From contig NZ_JAVTSS010000002.1 of the NCBI RefSeq assembly GCF_032678705.1, positions 124,001 to 188,000 on the forward strand: a stretch of 64,000 nt of DNA. Direction: 5' to 3'. The position numbers and the translations under genes are program-made. Every line of letters begins with the position of its first letter. Position 1 is the first letter of the stretch. The stretch comes from Pedobacter frigiditerrae (GTDB lineage: Bacteria > Bacteroidota > Bacteroidia > Sphingobacteriales > Sphingobacteriaceae). Positions 16,405 through 26,041 of the stretch are shown piece after piece. A model generated the notes under the pieces. The model worked only from the letters and a program-made list of their open reading frames with translations. It was not told the origin of the DNA and did not search any database.

Positions 16405-16425
16405 CCTGCCTGCCGGACAGGCAGG
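16405..16425. repeat. GC-rich palindrome, CCTGCCTGCCGG type
   Basis: CCTGCCTGCC, then GGACAGGCAGG: a near-palindrome in the gap after the anti-sigma gene. Relatives are at 32492-32511 and, inside a gene, at 32746-32766. The rest of 16384-16596 holds other repeat debris, including CCCGA...TCGGGA. Confidence 0.65.
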
Positions 16426-16596
16426 GAAGAATCTCAATTATTTTTGGAAGAGCAAATTAATGCAACTATTAAGGCTTGTCCTGCTATTCGCTTTACTCTC
16501 CCGAAGAAAAATCGGGATTCGTGTTCGCTGCTATCAGGTCTATTTAGCCAAGTCTGTGCTATTAACTAAGGTTTCTATGCAATTGCATAACCCATT

Positions 16597-18093
16597 TTAG
16601 CTTCTTAAGATACTCTTCATCGTTTTTGGAATTTCCAAAGCAACTTGATGAGCACTTACAACAAATCTATTTTCTGCTAATTTGTCTCCAGCTCTTCCGT
16701 GTAAATAAACGGCCATTGTTGCAGCATCTTCAGCTGAATATCCTTGCGCTACAAACGCAGTTATGATTCCCGTTAATACATCTCCCATTCCGCCAGAAGC
16801 CATAGCTGGGTTACCAGTTGGATTGATTCTTACTTCGCCAGTTGGCAAACAGATAAACGTATATTGGTTTTTTAACACAATTACCAAATCCCTTCCCTTC
16901 GCTTCTTTTTGAGCCGTTTTAATTCTAGCCCACCAGCTTTTATGTTCACCAAACAAACGGTCGAACTCTTTCATGTGTGGCGTTAAAATACTTTGAGCTG
17001 ATAATTTGTCTAGTAAGTCTTTTCGTTTGCTTAAAATTGTTAGTCCATCTGCATCCACAATTATAGGTTTGTTCAAATTGATAATCTTGTCGAACAATTC
17101 CTCATTTTCTGGTTCTAGGCCCAAACCAGAGCCAATGCCAATTACATTATATTGCTCAAAATCTTCAATGGCTAAATGTTCATTTCGTGGTAAAGTCATC
17201 GCCTCTGGCAGCGCAGTATTAAGTGCCGTTAATCCACTTTGTGGTATACAAATTGTGGTTAAACCTGCTCCTGCATTTAAACAAGCACATGCAGTTAAAA
17301 TTGCTGCACCCATTGTTGTCGTATTTCCCGCAACTAGCAAAGCGTGGCCATAAGTACCTTTGTGACTAAAGTTTGCTCTTTGTTTAATAAGCTTTTTTAT
17401 ATCCGATTTTTCTAACAATTTCCAATTGCTTGGTAGTGATTGAATAAAATTTTCATCAAGACCAATATCTACTATTTTACAGCTATCAAATGCCTTGGCA
17501 GATTCAGGAAAGAAAAAATTAATTTTCGGGCGCTGAAAGGAGATAACTAAATCAGCTTTAATGCCATTATAGTTTTCGGGTATTTCTCCTTCCGTAGGAA
17601 ATCCAGTAGGTACATCAACAGAAATAATTCTCGCCTTTGAAGCGTTTATCAAAGCAACTAAATCTGCATAATCATCTTTTAATGGTTTATTTAGGCCCGA
17701 GCCAAGCATTGCGTCGATTATAATATCTGCTTTAAGTTCTCTTAATCTTTCTGCGGTTTTTACAATAGTAACCGGAACCTTTACCTTCAATAGGCGCTTT
17801 ACATTTTGCTTGTTATCTTCACTTTGGTTGTCAGTGAATTTAATTACATACACCGAAATATTTTTGTACTTATCGTTGTGCAATAACCTAGCAATAGCCA
17901 AACCATCTCCCCCATTATTTCCTTGTCCACATAAAATAGATATCTGTGCATCTTTGTCTACGACCTCTTTTTTAAAACATTTACAAAAGGCTTTTGATGC
18001 ATTTTCCATTAAATTAATTGAAGAGATAGGCTGATTGATAATTACATAATTATCAGCCTCATGCATTTGATTTGCGGTTATTAGATTTTGCAT
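16597..18093 (-). CDS. nnr: Bifunctional NAD(P)H-hydrate epimerase / dehydratase
   Basis: Repairs hydrated NADH and NADPH: the N-terminal YjeF_N domain interconverts the R and S forms, and the C-terminal carbohydrate-kinase-like domain dehydrates the S form using ADP. Motifs are GQGNNGGDGLAIARLL near residue 55, IIDAMLGSGLNKPLKDDY near 124 and, in the C-domain, GMGDVLTGIITAFVAQG near 437 and ILTPHMKEFDRL near 375. 498 aa fits the fused form. It stands alone on the minus strand. Confidence 0.94.
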   Translation of the reverse strand: MQNLITANQMHEADNYVIINQPISSINLMENASKAFCKCFKKEVVDKDAQISILCGQGNNGGDGLAIARLLHNDKYKNISVYVIKFTDNQSEDNKQNVKRLLKVKVPVTIVKTAERLRELKADIIIDAMLGSGLNKPLKDDYADLVALINASKARIISVDVPTGFPTEGEIPENYNGIKADLVISFQRPKINFFFPESAKAFDSCKIVDIGLDENFIQSLPSNWKLLEKSDIKKLIKQRANFSHKGTYGHALLVAGNTTTMGAAILTACACLNAGAGLTTICIPQSGLTALNTALPEAMTLPRNEHLAIEDFEQYNVIGIGSGLGLEPENEELFDKIINLNKPIIVDADGLTILSKRKDLLDKLSAQSILTPHMKEFDRLFGEHKSWWARIKTAQKEAKGRDLVIVLKNQYTFICLPTGEVRINPTGNPAMASGGMGDVLTGIITAFVAQGYSAEDAATMAVYLHGRAGDKLAENRFVVSAHQVALEIPKTMKSILRS

Positions 18094-18216
18094 TTAACTA
18101 AGTTAATTAATTACTAACTAAATACAATTATGGTCGCTTTTGTTTGAGTTCGTAACATTTTCGGTTCATCAGCATCTCATTATCAATAATTAAATCGCTA
18201 ACCAAATTTAAAAACG

Positions 18217-18624
18217 ATGAATCAAAAACCATCAAACGCGTTCATAGCAGCCGCATGGATAGCACTTGGAATTGGCATGATTGGCTTTATTGTAGGGCTT
18301 TGGCGCTCCGATATGCTACTAAACGAAAAAGGTTATTATTTTACCGTATTGATGTTCGGCCTTTTTGCCGTTATATCTTTACAAAAAGCAGTAAGAGATA
18401 AATTAGAAGGCATTCCAGTAACCGAAATTTACTATGGAATAAGTTGGTTTTCTACCCTATTAACAATCACTTTGTTAATTATTGGATTATGGAATGCAGA
18501 CATTTTGCCCAGTGAAAAAGGATTTTATGCCTTTGCTTTCTTACTTGCTTTATTTGGCGCTATCACGGTGCAAAAAAACACTAGAGATAGCCAAATCTTT
18601 AACAGAACACAAAATTTAGATTAA
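18217..18624 (+). CDS. YiaA/YiaB-family inner membrane protein
   Basis: 135 aa with two copies of a two-helix unit. Each unit reads roughly [AY]-x-G-[IL]-x-[WF], then membrane helix, then LW[RN][AS]D[IM]LxxEKGxY, then a second membrane helix and a short VRD or NTRD tail. Four membrane helices result. The family (YiaAB domain) has no known biochemical role. A terminator follows. Confidence 0.85.
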   Translation: MNQKPSNAFIAAAWIALGIGMIGFIVGLWRSDMLLNEKGYYFTVLMFGLFAVISLQKAVRDKLEGIPVTEIYYGISWFSTLLTITLLIIGLWNADILPSEKGFYAFAFLLALFGAITVQKNTRDSQIFNRTQNLD

Positions 18625-18643
18625 TTAATTCTGAATTACTTAC

Positions 18644-18675
18644 AGCCATCTTGCCTATAGCAAGGTGGCTTTTTT
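18644..18675 (+). terminator. Intrinsic terminator after the YiaA-like gene
   Basis: AGCCATCTTG (18644-18653) pairs with CAAGGTGGCT (18661-18670), with a G-T pair, followed by a T run. Confidence 0.88.
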
Positions 18676-18754
18676 ATGTGCAAACCTTTGCGTAAACTCT
18701 TGAAAAATAGTTGTTTAATAGCAGTAATTTAGGGCTACCAAACATAACATTTCA

Positions 18755-19984
18755 ATGAAAGCTCTATTTAAATTTGTCCTTATATTTTTCTTGCCGTTAT
18801 CACTTAGCGCACAAAGCAATCGTTTTTTTAATGTTAAAGGAAAGGATATCATCGCCCCTAATGGCAAAGTGATTGTGTTAACGGGAACCAATTTAGGCAA
18901 CTGGCTAATCCCAGAGGGTTACATGTTTAAATTTAAGGATGTTGGCTCACCAAGAATGATTAACCAAGTTTTTACTGAACTGATTGGCCCAGATAAAACC
19001 GCAGCATTTTGGAAAAAATATTTAGATAACTATATCACAAAGGAAGATATTCATTATTTGAAATCTACTGGGATGAACTCAATTAGGATTCCTTTTCACT
19101 ATAAAATGTTTACCACCGAGAGTTACCTAGGTTCTAACAACCCAAATCGTGGATTTGAATTAATGGACAAAGTAATTAAGTGGTGCAAGGAAGAGAATTT
19201 GCCTGTAATATTAGATATGCATTGTGCACCAGGTGGGCAAACAGGAGATAATATTGATGACAGTGATGGTTATCCTTTCTTATTTGAAAATCCAGCCAGT
19301 CAGGAATTAACTAAAAGCATTTGGAAAAGAATCGCCTTGCATTATAAGGATGAAACTACAGTTATTGGATACGATTTATTGAATGAACCAATTGCGCATT
19401 ATTTCGACATCAAAAAGTTAAATCCATATTTAGAACCGTTATATAAAAGCATAACAGCTGAAGTGAGAAAGGTCGACAAAAACCATTTGATATTTCTGGG
19501 AGGAGCACAATGGGATTCAAACTTTAAAATTTTCAATCAGCCATTTGACAATAAACTAGTCTATACTTTTCATAAATATTGGACGGCCACTACACAAGAT
19601 GTGATACAAGATTATTTAGATTTTAGAGATAAATACAATGTGCCTATTTATGTTGGCGAAACTGGTGAAAACAAAGACCAATGGATTTTAGAGTTTAGAA
19701 CATTAATGGAAAAACACAACATTAGCTGGCATTTTTGGCCATATAAAAAGATGGATGCCAAAGCAGGAATTGTTACTTTTCCAATTCCAGAAAACTATAA
19801 TCTTATTATTAAATATGCCGACCAGCCTAAAAATAGTTTTGCCGATTTAAGAAAATATGCACCGACAGATAGGACTGTTATTGAAAAAGCTCTAGATCAT
19901 TTGTTGGAGCAATGCAAATTTTCAAATTGTACAACGAATGATGGTTATTTAAAAGGGCTTGGCTTAAAAACTGGAAAATTCTAA
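18755..19984 (+). CDS. Secreted glycoside hydrolase family 5 (cellulase-type)
   Basis: 409 aa with a 20-residue signal peptide ending LSAQ. The TIM barrel has the GH5 order: GTNLGNWLIPEGYM near residue 44, MNSIRIPFHYKMF near 107, VILDMHCAPGG near 151, the acid/base Glu211 in YDLLNEP, TFHKYW near 271 and the nucleophile Glu302 in YVGETGEN. It would cleave a beta-glucan or beta-mannan in the periplasm or outside; the substrate cannot be told from sequence. It is not in a SusC/SusD locus. The 3' end overlaps the convergent next gene by 4 bp. Confidence 0.92.
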   Translation: MKALFKFVLIFFLPLSLSAQSNRFFNVKGKDIIAPNGKVIVLTGTNLGNWLIPEGYMFKFKDVGSPRMINQVFTELIGPDKTAAFWKKYLDNYITKEDIHYLKSTGMNSIRIPFHYKMFTTESYLGSNNPNRGFELMDKVIKWCKEENLPVILDMHCAPGGQTGDNIDDSDGYPFLFENPASQELTKSIWKRIALHYKDETTVIGYDLLNEPIAHYFDIKKLNPYLEPLYKSITAEVRKVDKNHLIFLGGAQWDSNFKIFNQPFDNKLVYTFHKYWTATTQDVIQDYLDFRDKYNVPIYVGETGENKDQWILEFRTLMEKHNISWHFWPYKKMDAKAGIVTFPIPENYNLIIKYADQPKNSFADLRKYAPTDRTVIEKALDHLLEQCKFSNCTTNDGYLKGLGLKTGKF

Positions 19985-20388
19985 ATCGCTACGGCTGTCC
20001 AATTTAACTTATAAGTATCGCAACTCAAGCCCGTAATACTCATCCTGAAAGTGCCATTTGCTTGTTTGCCATTTACAGCTCCTTCTAAGTTAAAGCGAAA
20101 GGCAGATGCACCTCCATTCTCTGGGTCTAGGATTACACCTTGAATTTTGCCATTGATTACGGGAAAGCTTTTTTCTGGACCAGCTTTAATGTGCTCGGTT
20201 GAACCGCCACATCGCCAATAACCATCAAAAGTAAAGTTTTGCAATTGCTTTCCATCAGCTGATAAGGTAAAAGAAAGTTTAGCGCCTTTAAATCCATTTG
20301 AAAAAGTGCCAACAAATTTTTTCTGACTAAAAGCACTAAAGCTTATCGCAACAAGGCATAAAATGAGGTATATCTTAAATTGTTTCAT
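19981..20388 (-). CDS. Secreted hypothetical protein
   Basis: 135 aa from the ATG at 20386-20388; an upstream in-frame start six codons earlier would spoil the signal peptide. Signal MKQFKIYLILCLVAISFSAF, then KKFVGTFSNGFKGAKLSFTL and a final GLSCDTYKLNWTAV. Two central Cys and several Gly-x-hydrophobic strands suggest a small beta fold. No family recognised. Convergent with the GH5 gene, overlapping by four bases. Confidence 0.65.
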   Translation of the reverse strand: MKQFKIYLILCLVAISFSAFSQKKFVGTFSNGFKGAKLSFTLSADGKQLQNFTFDGYWRCGGSTEHIKAGPEKSFPVINGKIQGVILDPENGGASAFRFNLEGAVNGKQANGTFRMSITGLSCDTYKLNWTAVAI

Positions 20389-20448
20389 TATCAATAAATT
20401 TAGCACCTATTGATATGATTAAAATCCCCTTTGGTAGGTATTTAAAGT

Positions 20449-21087
20449 TTAGCCTATTAATTGATGCTCTTTTGCATAATTAATCAGACCGATGATAGAT
20501 TTAGCGCCAGTTTTACGCCAGATATTTTTACGATGGGTTTCTACTGTATGTTCAGAGATGAAAAGCCTTTTACTTATCTCAATTGTGGTGTTTTCTTCTA
20601 CGATAAGCCTAATTATTTCTATTTCACGAGGAGATAAATTGTTTATTTTCTCGGTTTGTGAATCCCTTACATATCCATTCACAAATTTAGAAGCTATAGA
20701 TTGCTGAATGTAAGTTTCATTGTTCATTACTTTTGCAATAGCCTTGTGCAGTTCTTCGTTCTTTACATTTTTAAGTAAATAACCTGAGGCTCCAGCTTTA
20801 ATTAAGGTCGAGATATTAAAGTAATCATCATGCATAGAAAGAATAACAACTTTAATTTTAGGGTAGTGTTGCTGAAGAAACTTGGTTAAATCCAATCCCG
20901 ATTTTTTACCCATACTGATGTCCGTTAACACTACATCAGGTTGTTTAACCTTAATGTATTGTTCGGCCATCTCAACAGAATTTGCCTTGCCAACCACAAC
21001 AATATCATCAGCATCTTTTAAAATAGCTTCAATGCCATCCATTAAGATATCGTGGTCATCTACTAAAAAAACTTTAACCTTTTCCAA
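20449..21087 (-). CDS. NarL/FixJ-type response regulator
   Basis: 212 aa. The receiver domain has VDDHD near residue 9, the phospho-acceptor Asp56 in VVLTDISMG and the lysine in GYLLKNVK. The LuxR-type helix-turn-helix is at about 145-205 (LSPREIEIIRLIVEENTTIE, SEHTVETHRKNIWRKTGAK). It lies 11 bp after the sensor kinase and is surely its partner. The pair is divergent from the type III PKS operon, whose control is a reasonable but untested guess. Confidence 0.92.
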   Translation of the reverse strand: MEKVKVFLVDDHDILMDGIEAILKDADDIVVVGKANSVEMAEQYIKVKQPDVVLTDISMGKKSGLDLTKFLQQHYPKIKVVILSMHDDYFNISTLIKAGASGYLLKNVKNEELHKAIAKVMNNETYIQQSIASKFVNGYVRDSQTEKINNLSPREIEIIRLIVEENTTIEISKRLFISEHTVETHRKNIWRKTGAKSIIGLINYAKEHQLIG

Positions 21088-21097
21088 ATTTGTTTTT

Positions 21098-23035
21098 TTA
21101 AACTAATACATTTTTACGCGTAGGCGATGTAAACTTAAGTATTGAGGTTGTTCCTTTTCCCAACATCGTATCAATATTTAAACTACCACCGTATAATTTT
21201 ATCCTGCTTTCCAAATTCTTTAATCCCAATCCAAATTTATTGGTTTTGCTATCAAATCCCTCCCCATTGTCTTCAATCATCAACAATGCTTCTTCCTCAT
21301 TAATAATCAGGTGTACACTAACTTCGGTGGCATTTGCATGTTTCAATACATTATTGGTTAATTCTTGAAATGCCCTGTACATTACCACTGCCAACATTTC
21401 ATCAACATCTTCAAACTCCACGTGCTCAAATAAAGTAAATTTACATTTATTTTGCGCATCATTTAAACGCTCAATTCCCTGCTGCACAGCCATTAATAAT
21501 CCATAATGCAATAACAATTCTGGAGTCATTTGATGCGAAACGGCCCTTACTTCTGCAGTTGCTTGGTCTAACAAATCATCAATTTTAGCTAACTTCTCTT
21601 CATCGCCCTTGGCATTTTTTAACTGTAACGAAGCGGCAACCAACATTTGGCAAACCCCATCATGTAAATCTCCAGCAATCCTTCTTCGCTCACTTTCTTC
21701 AGTTTGCATAACGGCAAGTGTCTTATTTCTTTGCTCGTTTAGTTGTTCTAATGCTCGTTGGGTCCTGTATTTACTTCTGGTTAGGTAAAAAATGTAAAGT
21801 GCGGTAGCAACTACTCCTAGCAAGCCTGCTATTAATATAGTTAGCCATTTTTGTTTGTTGCTAATGCTTAGTTTACTTTCTAGGTTTTCCTTTTTTAGCT
21901 TTAGGTTTTCTGTCACTTTCTTTTCAGTGGCAAATTTTACTTGTAGTTCGGCCAGCGCTTTGCTGTAATTACCTGTACCAGTACTATCTTTATGAGCCAA
22001 CAATTTTTGGTAATAACGAGCTGCGTTTTTATAATCGCCGATGGCTGTAAAACCACCAGCTAGAGCTTCGTATGAATTCGCAAGTTTTAAATCTATTTTA
22101 TTCACATAACTAATCGCTTCCGCTTTTTTTGCATATAAAATAGCTTGATCAGCTTGTTTTGTTTTAAGGTACACATCTGCTAGCTCTAAATAATCGGATG
22201 CCAACATAGCTGGGTCTTCTACCTTTTCCCTTGCCTTGCTCGCCTCCTTTAAGTAGATAATTGCTTTATCAAATTTCCCCCGTTGGTAATTACTTCTTGC
22301 TAAAATATTTAATCCATTAGCTAAGTCTACCATACTACCAGAAGCTCTTGCGGCCTCAATCCCTTGCAAAGCATATTTTTCTGCAGCAGCGTAATTGGAT
22401 AACATGTTATAACAAGCTGCAATATTGCAAAGAACCAAAGCTCTGTTACTGTATGTTTTTTCTGGATTTATGCTTAAAACTTCAGTAAAAAACCCAATCG
22501 CCTCTTTAGGTTTCGAATCTTCCATATAAGCCCAACCCACGCTTATTAAGGCTCCTGTTTTGCTGGCAAAATCTTTTTTGCGTTCGGCTATTTTTATAGC
22601 AGTGCTGAAGTTATTTACCGCTTGGTCAAACTGTGTCTTTTTTACATAACACTGCCCTTTTAAAATGTAAAATTTAACTTCGGCTGCATCACTTGAAATA
22701 TTCGGAATGTTTTTAATGGCACTGTCTATCGATTTAATACAGGCATCTGCAGAACCATATCTGTAGGTTAACCACGAGCGAAAAAATGCGCTTTCAATTA
22801 ATCCATGTTTGTAATTCGCCTTTGTTGATAAGACTTGGATTTGCTGCATCTTTTGAAGCGCCAATTTTTTATCGCTCCTCATTAAACCCGGCACTTGTGC
22901 TATTAATGAATCTATATTTGAAGTTTGTGCATTAGTTTTGGCGCTTTGAGCAAAAGCTATTGAGCTCAATGAAAAAACCAAAAATACAATGGCTAAGACT
23001 TTACATTTAATAAATGGTAACTGTTGGAGAGCCAT
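21098..23035 (-). CDS. TPR-containing sensor histidine kinase (HisKA_3 type)
   Basis: 645 aa. A signal peptide (ending IAFAQ) is followed by a periplasmic TPR array, about residues 35-350, with units such as FYILKGQCYVKKTQFDQAVN and LANGLNILARSNYQRGKFDK. One membrane helix is near residue 400 (WLTILIAGLLGVVATALYIF). His458 in RRIAGDLHDG is the phosphorylation site of the HisKA_3 family, and the ATPase domain has ELTNNVLKHANA and MIEDNGEGFD. Partner of the NarL-type regulator directly downstream. Confidence 0.92.
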   Translation of the reverse strand: MALQQLPFIKCKVLAIVFLVFSLSSIAFAQSAKTNAQTSNIDSLIAQVPGLMRSDKKLALQKMQQIQVLSTKANYKHGLIESAFFRSWLTYRYGSADACIKSIDSAIKNIPNISSDAAEVKFYILKGQCYVKKTQFDQAVNNFSTAIKIAERKKDFASKTGALISVGWAYMEDSKPKEAIGFFTEVLSINPEKTYSNRALVLCNIAACYNMLSNYAAAEKYALQGIEAARASGSMVDLANGLNILARSNYQRGKFDKAIIYLKEASKAREKVEDPAMLASDYLELADVYLKTKQADQAILYAKKAEAISYVNKIDLKLANSYEALAGGFTAIGDYKNAARYYQKLLAHKDSTGTGNYSKALAELQVKFATEKKVTENLKLKKENLESKLSISNKQKWLTILIAGLLGVVATALYIFYLTRSKYRTQRALEQLNEQRNKTLAVMQTEESERRRIAGDLHDGVCQMLVAASLQLKNAKGDEEKLAKIDDLLDQATAEVRAVSHQMTPELLLHYGLLMAVQQGIERLNDAQNKCKFTLFEHVEFEDVDEMLAVVMYRAFQELTNNVLKHANATEVSVHLIINEEEALLMIEDNGEGFDSKTNKFGLGLKNLESRIKLYGGSLNIDTMLGKGTTSILKFTSPTRKNVLV

Positions 23036-23160
23036 GAAAAAAGAGATGGTTAATTTGGTTTCTCTAATTTAAACAAATATTCCTTTTAGCAACAATTTTT
23101 AATATGCATAAAGAAATCAACACCTTTTCTGCATATAATTGTTTTTCAAGAAAATAATTA

Positions 23161-24294
23161 ATGCATTTTAAATCAGATATTTTGATAATTGGAGGTGGTT
23201 TAGCTGGATTAACGGCAGCTTTACATCTTCACAAAGCGGGTTTAGATGTTATTTTAATTGAGAAAAATGCTTACCCAAATCATAAAGTTTGCGGCGAATA
23301 CATATCTAATGAAGTTTTACCCTATTTAAAATGGCTGGGAGTTGATGTAGAAAGTTTAAACCCAACTCATATTAACAAACTTCATTTAACCACTCAATCT
23401 GGAAAAAGCACTTATACAAATTTACCATTAGGTGGTTTTGGCATCAGCCGATTTACGCTTGATAATTATTTGTATCAATTATTGTTGAATAGAGGTGTTA
23501 AAGTATTTCTAGAAAGCGTAACCGATGTTCAATTTGATGAAGAATTATTTACAGTTAAAACCACAAACAACATCACCTTTACTGCTAACCAAGTAATTGG
23601 CGCCTACGGGAAACGCTCATCATTAGACATTAAATTGGATAGGCCCTTTATCAAGAAAAAAGCTCCATTTTTGGCAATCAAAGCACATTATAACGGTGTT
23701 TTCCCAGATGATATTGTCGCTCTGCATAATTTTAAAGGAGGTTATTGTGGCGTTTCAAAAGTAGAAGATGATAAAATAAACATCTGCTACTTAGCCGATT
23801 ATGAAACGTTTAAAAAGCACAAAAATATAGAGTCCTATCAGCAATATGTGTTGATGAAGAACAAAGTTTTAAAGGATATTTTAGAACGCAGTGAGCTATT
23901 GTTTGAAACACCAATAACTATTAGTCAGCTATCTTTTGGAGCTAAAGAAGCCGTTACCAATCACGTTTTAATGGTTGGAGATGCAGCAGGTCTCATTCAT
24001 CCACTTTGTGGAAATGGAATGGCGATGGCTTTTCACGGCGCCAAAATAGTTTCGGAGACTTTAATAGCTTACCTTAACGGAGATATAAAATCCAGAGCTA
24101 AGCTTGAAAAAAAATATACCAAAATCTGGAACAAAACATTTAACTCAAGGTTAAAGACTGGAAGTATTTTGTCTAGCTTGCTGCAAAGAGAAATACTCAC
24201 CGACTTTTTAATTAACGTGATTACAAAAATGCCTTGGTTATTAAAGCAAATTATTAAACGAACCCACGGCAAACCTTTACTAGGCAATGATTGA
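23161..24294 (+). CDS. FAD-dependent oxidoreductase, geranylgeranyl-reductase/PHBH-like
   Basis: 377 aa. The Rossmann motif is DILIIGGGLAGLTAALHLH, followed by VCGEYISNEV near residue 45 and the second FAD motif VLMVGDAAGLIHPLCGNGMA near 275. This is the layout of the group that contains geranylgeranyl reductases, flavin hydroxylases and halogenases. No halogenase-type WxWxIP motif is visible. First gene of the seven-gene type III PKS operon, overlapping the methyltransferase gene by 8 bp. By analogy with SrsC of Streptomyces griseus, it may oxidise or hydroxylate the polyketide product; a reductive role on an acyl or isoprenoid chain is the main alternative. No TAnnTTTG promoter was found in 23036-23160. 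Confidence 0.88.
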   Translation: MHFKSDILIIGGGLAGLTAALHLHKAGLDVILIEKNAYPNHKVCGEYISNEVLPYLKWLGVDVESLNPTHINKLHLTTQSGKSTYTNLPLGGFGISRFTLDNYLYQLLLNRGVKVFLESVTDVQFDEELFTVKTTNNITFTANQVIGAYGKRSSLDIKLDRPFIKKKAPFLAIKAHYNGVFPDDIVALHNFKGGYCGVSKVEDDKINICYLADYETFKKHKNIESYQQYVLMKNKVLKDILERSELLFETPITISQLSFGAKEAVTNHVLMVGDAAGLIHPLCGNGMAMAFHGAKIVSETLIAYLNGDIKSRAKLEKKYTKIWNKTFNSRLKTGSILSSLLQREILTDFLINVITKMPWLLKQIIKRTHGKPLLGND

Positions 24295-24991
24295 TACCAA
24301 ATACAGAAGCGATGCCCCCGAAATAATGGATGATTTTAATATGGAAGGGGAAATATTAAGAGATGCATTAGACAAAATTGCAAGCATTAACAGGCTGTTG
24401 GGCGGAAATAAGGTGACGTTAGATGGCGTGAAATCGTTAACTAAAAAGAAACCTAAAGAGCAAATTATTCGTATTACAGATATAGGTTGCGGCAGCGGCG
24501 ATATGTTAAGGGCTTTGGCAGATTATGCTAAAAAACATCAGCTTAAATTTTTGTTGAAGGGAATTGATGCTAATGGTTTTACGATAGATTACGCAAGGAA
24601 ACTATCTGCTAATCATGAGAACATTAGTTACGAATGCAAAGATATTTTTAATGATGAAAATGAAGAATGTGACATTATGCTTTGCACTTTAACCTTACAT
24701 CATTTTAAGGATGAAGAAATTTTAAACTTTTTGAAAAACTATATGCAACTGGCAAAGGTTGGTATAGTAATTAATGATTTGAATAGGAACAAAATGGCTT
24801 ATTATCTATTTAAAGCCTTATGTTTCGCGTTTGGATTAAACGATATGTCTAGAGAAGATGGGTTAGTTTCGATACTTAGAGGATTTAAAAAAGCTGATTT
24901 ATTGGCTTACTCAAAAGCCTTGAAACCAAAATACTTTTCTATTAAATGGAAGTGGGCTTTCCGTTACCAATGGATAATTAAAACAGCATGA
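24287..24991 (+). CDS. Class I SAM-dependent methyltransferase
   Basis: 234 aa with motif I ITDIGCGSGDMLRAL near residue 64, the post-I acidic residue in GIDANG near 95, and the motif IV region CDIMLCTLTLHHFKDEE near 125. The C-terminal part is basic and aromatic. It overlaps the flavoprotein gene by 8 bp and the type III PKS gene by 4 bp (ATGA), so it is co-translated with them. It probably methylates the ring oxygen or carbon of the polyketide. It is unlike SrsB of Streptomyces, which is a membrane isoprenylcysteine-type enzyme. Confidence 0.88.
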   Translation: MIDTKYRSDAPEIMDDFNMEGEILRDALDKIASINRLLGGNKVTLDGVKSLTKKKPKEQIIRITDIGCGSGDMLRALADYAKKHQLKFLLKGIDANGFTIDYARKLSANHENISYECKDIFNDENEECDIMLCTLTLHHFKDEEILNFLKNYMQLAKVGIVINDLNRNKMAYYLFKALCFAFGLNDMSREDGLVSILRGFKKADLLAYSKALKPKYFSIKWKWAFRYQWIIKTA

Positions 24992-26040
24992 GCGTAAAAG
25001 TTAAAGCGATAAGCAAGGCATTGCCTAAATATTCAAGGTCTAAGGAAGAGTTGATGCCATTTTTTGACGTTTGGTTAAAAGGACAAGAGCCTCGGTTTGT
25101 AAGAAAAGTATTAAAGATATTTGAAAATGCTGGTGTTGATAGACGTTACGCTTTTTTATCTCCAGAAGAAGTTTTTAGCGATTTAAGTTTCGAGGAACGA
25201 AACGAAATCTATATCAGGGAAGGCATCAAATATGGCGCTGAATGTTTAACCTCCGCATTGGAAAAGGCAAATTGGAAGGCTGAAGATTTAGATTATATCA
25301 TCACGGTAAGTTGCACTGGAATTATGATTCCATCCCTTGATGCGTATTTAATTAATGAACTTAATTTACGCCAAGATATAGTAAGGTTACCTGTTACAGA
25401 AATGGGTTGTGCGGCTGGTGTATCTGGAATGATTTATGCCAAGAATTTTTTAAGGTCTAACCCTAACAAACGAGCTGCCGTTGTTGCGGTAGAATCTCCA
25501 TCAGCCACTTTTCAACTGAAAGATTATTCGATGGCAAACATTGTTAGTGCTGCCATTTTTGGCGATGGAGCTGCTTGTGTTTTGATGAGTTCTTATGATG
25601 AAGATGAAGGTCCAGCAATAATAGCGGAGGAAATGTATCACTTTTACAATGCTGAAGAAATGATGGGTTTTAAGATGACGAATACAGGTTTACAAATGGT
25701 TTTAGACCAGAAGGTACCTGAAACCATAGCAGAGAATTTTCCAAATATCATTCATCCCTTTTTGGCAAAACACGGCTTAGAAATTAAGGATATCGACCAT
25801 TTAATTTTTCATCCGGGTGGTAAAAAAATTGTACAAATTGTAGAGGAATTATTTGCTGATTTAGGTAAAAACATTAACGAAACTAAAGAGGTTTTAAGGT
25901 TATACGGCAACATGTCTAGCGCCACTATTTTATATGTGTTAGAAAGATTTATCGATTTAAAACCAAATGTTGGAGATACAGGTTTAATGCTTAGCTTTGG
26001 TCCAGGCTTCTCCGCACAGCGGATTTTATTGCAGTGGTAA
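24988..26040 (+). CDS. Type III polyketide synthase (chalcone/stilbene synthase family)
   Basis: 350 aa. The catalytic triad of the family is complete: Cys141 in TEMGCAAGVSG, His275 in HLIFHPGGKK and Asn308 in GNMSSATILYV. Other family stretches are VSCTGIMIPSLDAYL and the C-terminal GDTGLMLSFGPGFSAQ, the counterpart of GFGPG. The enzyme would extend an acyl starter with malonyl units and cyclise it to a resorcinol, phloroglucinol or pyrone. It overlaps the methyltransferase gene (ATGA), and a FabZ-like gene follows one base after its stop. The nearby FabF, ACP and PPTase genes suggest that its starter is made on a dedicated carrier protein. Confidence 0.92.
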   Translation: MSVKVKAISKALPKYSRSKEELMPFFDVWLKGQEPRFVRKVLKIFENAGVDRRYAFLSPEEVFSDLSFEERNEIYIREGIKYGAECLTSALEKANWKAEDLDYIITVSCTGIMIPSLDAYLINELNLRQDIVRLPVTEMGCAAGVSGMIYAKNFLRSNPNKRAAVVAVESPSATFQLKDYSMANIVSAAIFGDGAACVLMSSYDEDEGPAIIAEEMYHFYNAEEMMGFKMTNTGLQMVLDQKVPETIAENFPNIIHPFLAKHGLEIKDIDHLIFHPGGKKIVQIVEELFADLGKNINETKEVLRLYGNMSSATILYVLERFIDLKPNVGDTGLMLSFGPGFSAQRILLQW

Positions 26041-26041
26041 C

